Position numbers and translations under genes: made by a program
Part shown: in pieces, positions 58,074 through 64,000 of the stretch
Numbering within the stretch: position 1 is the first letter of the stretch
Layout: every line of letters begins with the position of its first letter
NCBI GenBank assembly: GCA_900169235.1
Contig: FWCC01000040.1
Location: 147,391 to 211,390 of the forward strand
Source of the DNA: Zarea fungicola
Lineage: Eukaryota > Ascomycota > Sordariomycetes > Hypocreales > Cordycipitaceae
Reading direction: 5' to 3'
Length of the DNA: 64,000 bases
Notes under the pieces: model-generated
Seen by the model: only the letters and a program-made list of their open reading frames with translations
Databases searched by the model: none
Told to the model about the DNA's origin: nothing

Positions 58074-61000
58074 CTAGCGCTGCATTTTCTGTTAGCAATG
58101 GAATCGTTGCAAAACAAATCCACAAGTAAGCTTACCCTTCCACGTCTACCATTCACTTGGTCTTGCGGCAGATATCCGATACCATGCTGGCCGCCGTTGG
58201 GCACACCTCCATATACATACGCACCCATGCTCATGTTAAATCCAGGAGGAGCGTACTGACCCTGACCACCTGGGATGGGCATGATGTTGGGCTGCACCAT
58301 GTTTTGCTGGCGGAACTGTTCAGCCCCAGGCTGACCCGGGGCATAGCCTCCGTATGATGCCTGCATTGGAGGGTAGTTGTAGTTGCCCTGAGGGCCACCC
58401 CTATTCATCATAGGCTGCTGGTACTGCAAAGGGGGCATGGACATACCCGGAGGCATGGATCCGTTTGGCGGGCTGTACACTATATTTTGGCTATACTGCT
58501 GATATGCGCCCATGCTCGGATCGCCACTGTCAGGTCGCTGGCCATTATAACCCGCATCGTATGCAGGAGTTTGCGAAACAGGGCTGCCATTGTAGAATGG
58601 CTTACCAGCGTGCTGCTGCTGCTGCTGCTGCTGGTGGTTGCCAGCACCGTTGGCGTGCCTCGAGGTAGGCCGTCGCTGCTCAGGAGCAGGAGCAGGAGCC
58701 TCACGGCTAGGACCACCAGCACTTGTGCGCGTGGAAAGACCAACCTCATCCATGAGTCTCTTGTAGCCTTGGTTGGGTTGAGCGTCAATCTTGACCAATA
58801 CATTCTTGACGGTCTCGACAACTTGGGCGCGGATCGATTCATCAAAGAAGGGCGTAGTAAGCACCTTGAAAATCAGAGTAGCTCCGCAAGACTGGTCTGT
58901 GAGAATGGCCTCGAGGATGCGATCCTTTGGCGTGAAGAAGAGAGCCTGCAGAACGGTATCGCGAGCCTCGGGCTCAGCCTTTTGGTTAATTACCTTGAGA
59001 ACTGTGAGATAGGCAACCTTGTGAGTGCACAAATGCACGAGGTAAGGCACTAGGCGGGGTGCCAGTACCGTACGGCGCTGAGGAAACGTGCACGTGTCCA
59101 GGAACCAGGTGAGGAGGAGGGCACCGTTGGCGTTGGTAGCAAGCTGGACACTGTGGAGGGCGATGGCGGCGGCCAGCATTCTCTGCTGGTCCTTGGTAGA
59201 GTGGTGGCTCTCCAAGCAGGCTCTCACAGCACGAGCACCGTAGCGACCCTGTGAAATCTCCCACATGCGGCTGAGCATGGTCTCAAAAATGAAATTGTTA
59301 TAGGGGCCTCCATATTTGAGACAGCCTTGGAGGACATAGTTGCCGTACTGATCAAGGAAGAGCTGCACGGTATACGGGCGAATGTACTCGACAATCATGT
59401 TCATCTGATCTGGGTTCTTGCAGACGTCGATAATCTTCTGGGCAGCCCAGGTACCGTTTTTGTGCACACCGATTTCGGCCATGTGAGGGGCAATTTCGGC
59501 AAGCATTGCGTTGCGGAGTTCATCATTGCAATTGTCAAAGAGCTTCTGAACGACCGTGTTGCCGAGATAGTCGGAAGCAAGTTCAGCGATTTCGGGTAGC
59601 ATGTCAACCGCAATGTTTTCAATCTCGGCCGGGGACAGGAGCTGGTTGTCGACACGCTTGCGAATATCGCGTAGCTTAGGCGCATCGTGGACGCGGGTGT
59701 GAGTCGGCTCACGAACGGGAGGAATTTCATCAGCAAAGGCAGTGAATTGGATGGCTCTCTGGATGCTCTTGGTGATGACAGTCGTGTCGACGTCAGTGGC
59801 GCCAAACTGGGCAATAATGCCGAGCATGTCAGTCACCATATCGGGCAGAGGAGGAACCGTGGGTGTAGCGGAGGAGACAGGCGCATCACCAATAGCTCCC
59901 GACTGCAGAATTTCGCCCTTGGCAAACGGGTCGGGGCTGGGCGACGGGAAGGCGCCATCGTGCCCGGGGGTGTTTGAGGCGGAAGGTGGCTTGGCAAAGT
60001 TGATGCGGATTGGGCCGGCGCCTGGGAAGATTTCCTTTCCATTCATGCTTGCCTTGGCAGAAATGGCACTCTCAACGCGGTCAAAGTTGACAAAGCCGCA
60101 GTTCTTGTGGGTAAGGACGCGGGCGGAGAGAATAGTGCCGTGGGACTTGAACATTTCGTTGAGAGTTGACGTTGTGGTGGAAGTCGGCACACCGCCGAGC
60201 CACAAAGCGCTTGTTGGGCCATCTAGACCCTGCTCGTCGGGGCCGAGCATACCTGCGTTGCGGCTGTTGGATCGGTTTAGGCTCATTCCGGCCACGGCCT
60301 GTGGGAGGTCATCGTAGGTGTTATCCTCTTGGATGTGTCGCTCTGTAGCGTTCAGGGTGCTGGAGGGACCGGGGCCACCATTGATGTAGGTCTTCAATAG
60401 TCTGCTTTGGGGCGTGTCGAGAACGCTGGCGGTCTGGGCTCGGGGTCTCGTGGTAGCCTGGTTTGTATAGGCCTGAATAGCGAGGTTGTGGTTGAGGATA
60501 GCAGCGTTAGTAGCGGCTAGCTGATCCTGAAGAGCAGCGACATAGCGGCTGTCAATGGTGACGCCTTCGACCTCGTATTCCTCCTCCTCGTGGCTGTTGT
60601 AATTATCCTTGTTGTTTACAGAGTAGGATCTGAAGCGGTTGTTTTGCCTGTTGGCAAAGTCATAGTACGGTGTAGCCATTTGGGGCTGAGGAGTTTCGGC
60701 GAGTCCTAGGTAGTCCAGAGTTCGCATATGCGCATCAGAGGATTCTCCGCCTTCACGAGAAAACTGGGACTGAGCAGGAGAGCTGGGACCGTTGGAGCCG
60801 ACGCTTGCAATACTGGCGAGGGTAGAAGCACGTTCGCGGCCTCCCGCAGCAGGATTCCAGCTGCTAAAGATGGAGGGACCAAAGGGCGAAGGCGAAGAAC
60901 CTGGAGCGGCGGAAAAGTTGGCGCGTTGCGGGAGCGAGCCTGCGCGGAGACGGGAGAGGAGAGTCGAGGCGCCAGAGGTGTGGTCAGGATGATCCTGGCT

Positions 61001-61757
61001 CGGAGAAGGAGTCTTGTTAAACGGGCTCTGTGACGGGGTCACACGAGCAGACTTTGCAGACAACAGGCTGGGAACACCAAGAAATCCAGGAGGTCCCAAG
61101 GCGCCAGAGGTTGTGAGTCTAGAGGGCAGGGTTCCAGCACGTCCACGTCGAGTCTGAGGCAAAGTGTCGGGAGTAGGAAGCTGGCCAAAGTCAGGGAAGC
61201 CGTCTGTGGGAGACTCTGGAATATTTTCTCGGAGAGGAGTCGAGTTGCCGCTGGTGGGAGGACCGCCCCAAGGGTACAGGGGGGGCATGCTTGAAATGCC
61301 TTCCTGGGCTTGGATTTCGCGAGCTCTGTTTTGTGGAAAATGATAGGGTCAGTTATATGTGATTAGGGCAAAGCGATGATATAGGGGGCGAAAATGGCAT
61401 GAGTAAAAAGCGAAGCCACAAAGTCAAAGAAGACGCCTCAAAAGGTTATTGGGATGGAGCAGGCGAGAAAGAGGGGGACGAGGGTTTTGGAGGGAAAGGG
61501 ACGCACCGCTTGGAAAAGAGCCTGCTGGAGGCACCACCGCCCAATTCGTGAGACGGGGAGCCGGCGCCGGATCGCGAGTTGGAAGCCATGATGGCAGTAG
61601 AGTTTAAGCCGGCGGAGAGGCCAAAGTGAGAGCGGGCTGACGAGGCGGACGAGTCGATGGGGGAATTGTTGGAGGAGGGCGAGCCTGAGCGGCCCTGGGT
61701 GGTAGTCGAATGCGATGAGTAGCCCAGGCCCAGGTGGTCTGGTCTGGGAGCTGACAT
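58074..61757 (-). CDS. jsn1: RRM-Pumilio RNA-binding protein (Jsn1/Puf1 type)
   Basis: Minus-strand exons 61757-61507, 61325-58136 and 58079-58074 give 1148 residues. The protein binds 3' UTRs and regulates mRNA stability and localisation (in yeast, Jsn1/Puf1 and Puf2 act on membrane and mitochondrial mRNAs). A long Ser/Pro-rich N-terminus is followed by an RRM at about 455-531 (SALWLGGVPTST, NCGFVNFDRVESA). Pumilio repeats follow at about 640-965 (ASDYLGNTVVQKLFDNC, KNGTWAAQKIIDVCK, DQYGNYVLQGCLKYG, RYGARAVRACLESH). The tail is rich in Gln, Gly, Pro and Tyr, with a CTG/CAG polyglutamine tract near 58612-58635. The RRM plus Puf combination is diagnostic for this class. Introns: 181 nt (GTGCGT, CAG) and 56 nt (GTAAGC, TTGCTAAC, CAG). 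The last exon codes only one Arg plus stop; reading through instead would end at 58067. Confidence 0.93.
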
Positions 61758-64000
61758 TATTGAATTACTTTTTTTTTCTTTTCCGTCACCCAATCCTTCA
61801 TCCGACGAGTGGATTCTCAAAGTGACCGTCTATACCGAAAGACGGTATGCAAAAATGATGCGAAGAAAACTATTACTTGTTTTTTTTCCCCCGTCCGCTT
61901 TGTGTAAAGAAGGAAAAAATAATATAAAACACCACAGGGGGGTAATGCTGAAGAAGCTTTCGGGAGGTCGGTTCAGACGGTAGCGGCGGATGAATAAAGC
62001 TTAATCAACAAAGCCGGGGATTGGCTGCTTGGGTTTCTTCTTTTTTTGGATCTTTGGCGCCGTCTATAGCTAGGATTGAATGCTCGTTGTCTGTATTGGT
62101 AGGTCGAGCGTGCGAGACAATGGAAACACCAGGGGGTGCAGGTGGAGGTGGACGAGAGGGGGGGCGGCCGTTGCAGAAGAGAAGAACCAAGGCTGAGTAG
62201 AATAAAGAAGTAATAAAAAAAGGTTTTTATTAAAAAAAGAAGGATCTAGCAGCAAATGTAATTTACAAGAAAAGAGATGCTGCGAGAAGAAGGACTTTTG
62301 ACGCCACGATGGCGGAAGTTTGCGGGGAGAGTCGAGATGGGGAGGAAGAAAAGGAAAGAGGTTGAGGAGAATGTGTCGTTGGTGCTTTGCGTAGAAGTCT
62401 GTCTCTCCAGTGGATGCAGCAGGTTTAGTGGTGCAGCGAGGACCTGAGCCTCTAGGCTGTACCTGGCTGGAGCTGCCAGCTTGCCAGCTTGCCCGGCCAC
62501 GGTCGCCGCCAGTCCCGTAAGAGCGGGCCGCTTTTGGTTGAGCAGCAAAACAGGTACCTACCGAGGACTACTGGTGGCGGCGGTAGAGGCGGATGTGTCA
62601 AGAATCAACGTTATCGTGGCAAAAAAAAAAAAAAGACTACGATTGAAGAATATTTCAGCCAAAATAAACTAAAAAGGGCGGGAGATGATGCTGAATTGGA
62701 TTGGGTTGATAGTCAGGTCAAGCCAGGTACGGATGCTGTGTGGGTGATGATGTGGCCTGGCGTGGTGTATGTGTGTGGTGTGTGGCCGGCCTGCTGCAGC
62801 ATGGGTGGTGTGTCCTGCATTTCATCCCCTATGAGCACCCGCAGGAAGACCCTGTACCACAGCGGCGCGCACTAATCCACCTACAGCCACTCACAAGCCA
62901 CTGACCGACAGGGAGAGCGCCAGACAGCCTCTTGACTGCAGGAAATGCCCCCACATCACTTGTAAGCCCCAGCACCCAGACAAAGCCGCAAAGGTAACTA
63001 GCTGCTAGTTACTGAGTATTAAAATATCCTACAAATCAGTGCGGGGGACTAGGCTGCGGCTAGACTACCCAGTACCAAGGGGAAGCAGCCCCTGCCTTGG
63101 CGTCCGCATTAGTATCGCCGTGCCGCCCGCCTTTCCAAATCCTGTCCGGTGCAACTAATAATAAAAAGAATAATTCTCACCAGCTCGACTGGAATACTCT
63201 GTGCTGCAAACAGAAATGAAATTGTGTGGGTCTCAAAGCACTGTCAAGGAAATCCGGCTTGCTTGCCGACTTGACTAGCTTTTAAGCAACTAAAGAAAAA
63301 GATCCTCGACATTAAACTAACATCGTTGCAACGAATAGCAGCACTGCAAAGTATTGACAAAAGAAGACGCAGAGGCAAAAAGCCTGTTGGTGCTACCATC
63401 GCCGTGACACTGTTACGTTACGCACAAATGTGTCCTGTACACAGCTGAAAGAATACGCCATGCAAGCTTTTGCTTTTTCCAATCATCTTCGTTTCTTTTG
63501 CTATTTCCATCACCACAAGATCCCGTTCACCCCCTGATCATCCCTACTGCCGATGCTGGTGGATGGCTGACATGGTTACTACCATACCATTTCATCTGCC
63601 ATCGTACAATTACCAGCTGAAGACGAGATCATCGCTCATTACAGCCCTCAACCAAGTTGCCAAGTTAGCTGCCCTACCTCCTTTCATCTGATTGACAATC
63701 CGCCATTTGCCTTGTCCACCGTCCAGGCTGCCCACCCCCATATCAACCCCTTCCATTTCCCTGGCCCTAGGCACAGGCGAGAGTGAACTCTGTCCTGTCA
63801 AAAGAGGTATTTCATTTATAATCTGTGTTTGATCTAGAAAACAGTTCCATATTTTGTTTCCTCACTTCTTACACGTAAAATTGTACAGCTGTGCAGCGTG
63901 ACACCAGCATCCTAGTAGTCTGATATCCTGGGTATATAAGCAGCTTGACATATAGCGTCCACATTACTAGAACCAACGTACTGGGTGTGATGGGTAAGTT
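61758..64000. other. Intergenic upstream of Pumilio gene to window end
   Basis: About 2.2 kb. The first part is the Pumilio promoter and leader, with poly-A/T runs near 61770, 61880 and 62215. A 19-bp palindrome is at 62994-63012. Frames at 62489-62875 and 63470-63691 have no protein character. A gene may begin beyond the right edge. Confidence 0.55.
62994..63012. promoter_or_regulatory. 19-bp perfect palindrome (9-1-9)
   Basis: GTAACTAGC, a central T, then GCTAGTTAC. It has the same 9-1-9 layout with a central T as the palindrome at 18398-18416. It lies about 1.2 kb upstream of the Pumilio start codon. Possible dimer site; no factor is recognised. Confidence 0.4.

Noticed and set aside
62489..62875. 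128-codon plus-strand frame with poly-Lys
   Set aside because: Poly-Lys comes from a run of A; no other protein character, and it lies in Pumilio upstream DNA.

Overview
This is a 64 kb window of nuclear DNA from a filamentous ascomycete (Pezizomycotina, most likely a Sordariomycete and perhaps Hypocreales; the species cannot be named from sequence alone). The evidence is short introns, mostly 50-80 nt, with GTANGT donors, CTAAC/CTAAT branch sites and CAG/TAG acceptors; an intron-containing tRNA-Leu(CAA); and a set of single-copy fungal housekeeping genes. I support 14 protein genes and one tRNA. Long intergenic stretches (up to 6 kb) separate them. I see no transposase, rRNA, CRISPR, secondary-metabolite cluster or viral element.

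Layout. 1-17.5 kb, all on the minus strand: a KEN-box/CDK-site-rich forkhead factor (Hcm1/Sep1 type), then the endocytic actin regulator Pan1, then a large PH-leucine-rich-repeat protein with a CARMIL-like layout. 17.5-23.1 kb is gene-poor and holds only the split tRNA-Leu. 23.1-34.6 kb: NADH-cytochrome b5 reductase (+), the Paf1-complex TPR subunit Ctr9 (-), a small spliced hypothetical gene (+), sorting nexin Snx41 (+) and mRNA guanylyltransferase Ceg1 (+). 35.1-43.2 kb: a Ser/Thr-rich surface protein with tandem repeats (-), whose start codon appears to be split by an intron, and the cohesin factor Pds5 (+). 44.5-56.2 kb: Snf5 of SWI/SNF (-), the methionine-aminopeptidase-fold protein Cdb4/EBP1 (+) and the Rpd3S PHD protein Rco1 (+). 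58-61.8 kb: an RRM-Pumilio RNA-binding protein of the Jsn1/Puf1 type (-). The last 2.2 kb has no gene I can support.

How the genes relate. Many act in the nucleus on transcription or chromosomes: forkhead factor, Ctr9, Ceg1, Pds5, Snf5 and Rco1. Ctr9 (Paf1C) and Rco1 (Rpd3S) both belong to the co-transcriptional Set2/H3K36 methylation pathway. Pan1 and the neighbouring PH-LRR protein may both serve cortical actin. Genes are individually transcribed; nothing suggests operons or a horizontally acquired island.

Most useful observations for follow-up: the intron-split ATG of the surface-protein gene, the PH-LRR/Pan1 neighbourhood, paired MluI cell-cycle boxes in an inverted repeat in the 6 kb region upstream of the forkhead gene, two 19-bp palindromes with the same 9-1-9 layout in distal upstream DNA, a hairpin just upstream of cdb4, and a two-codon last exon in the Pumilio gene. 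Exon boundaries were inferred by reading splice signals and frame by hand; no transcript data were available.
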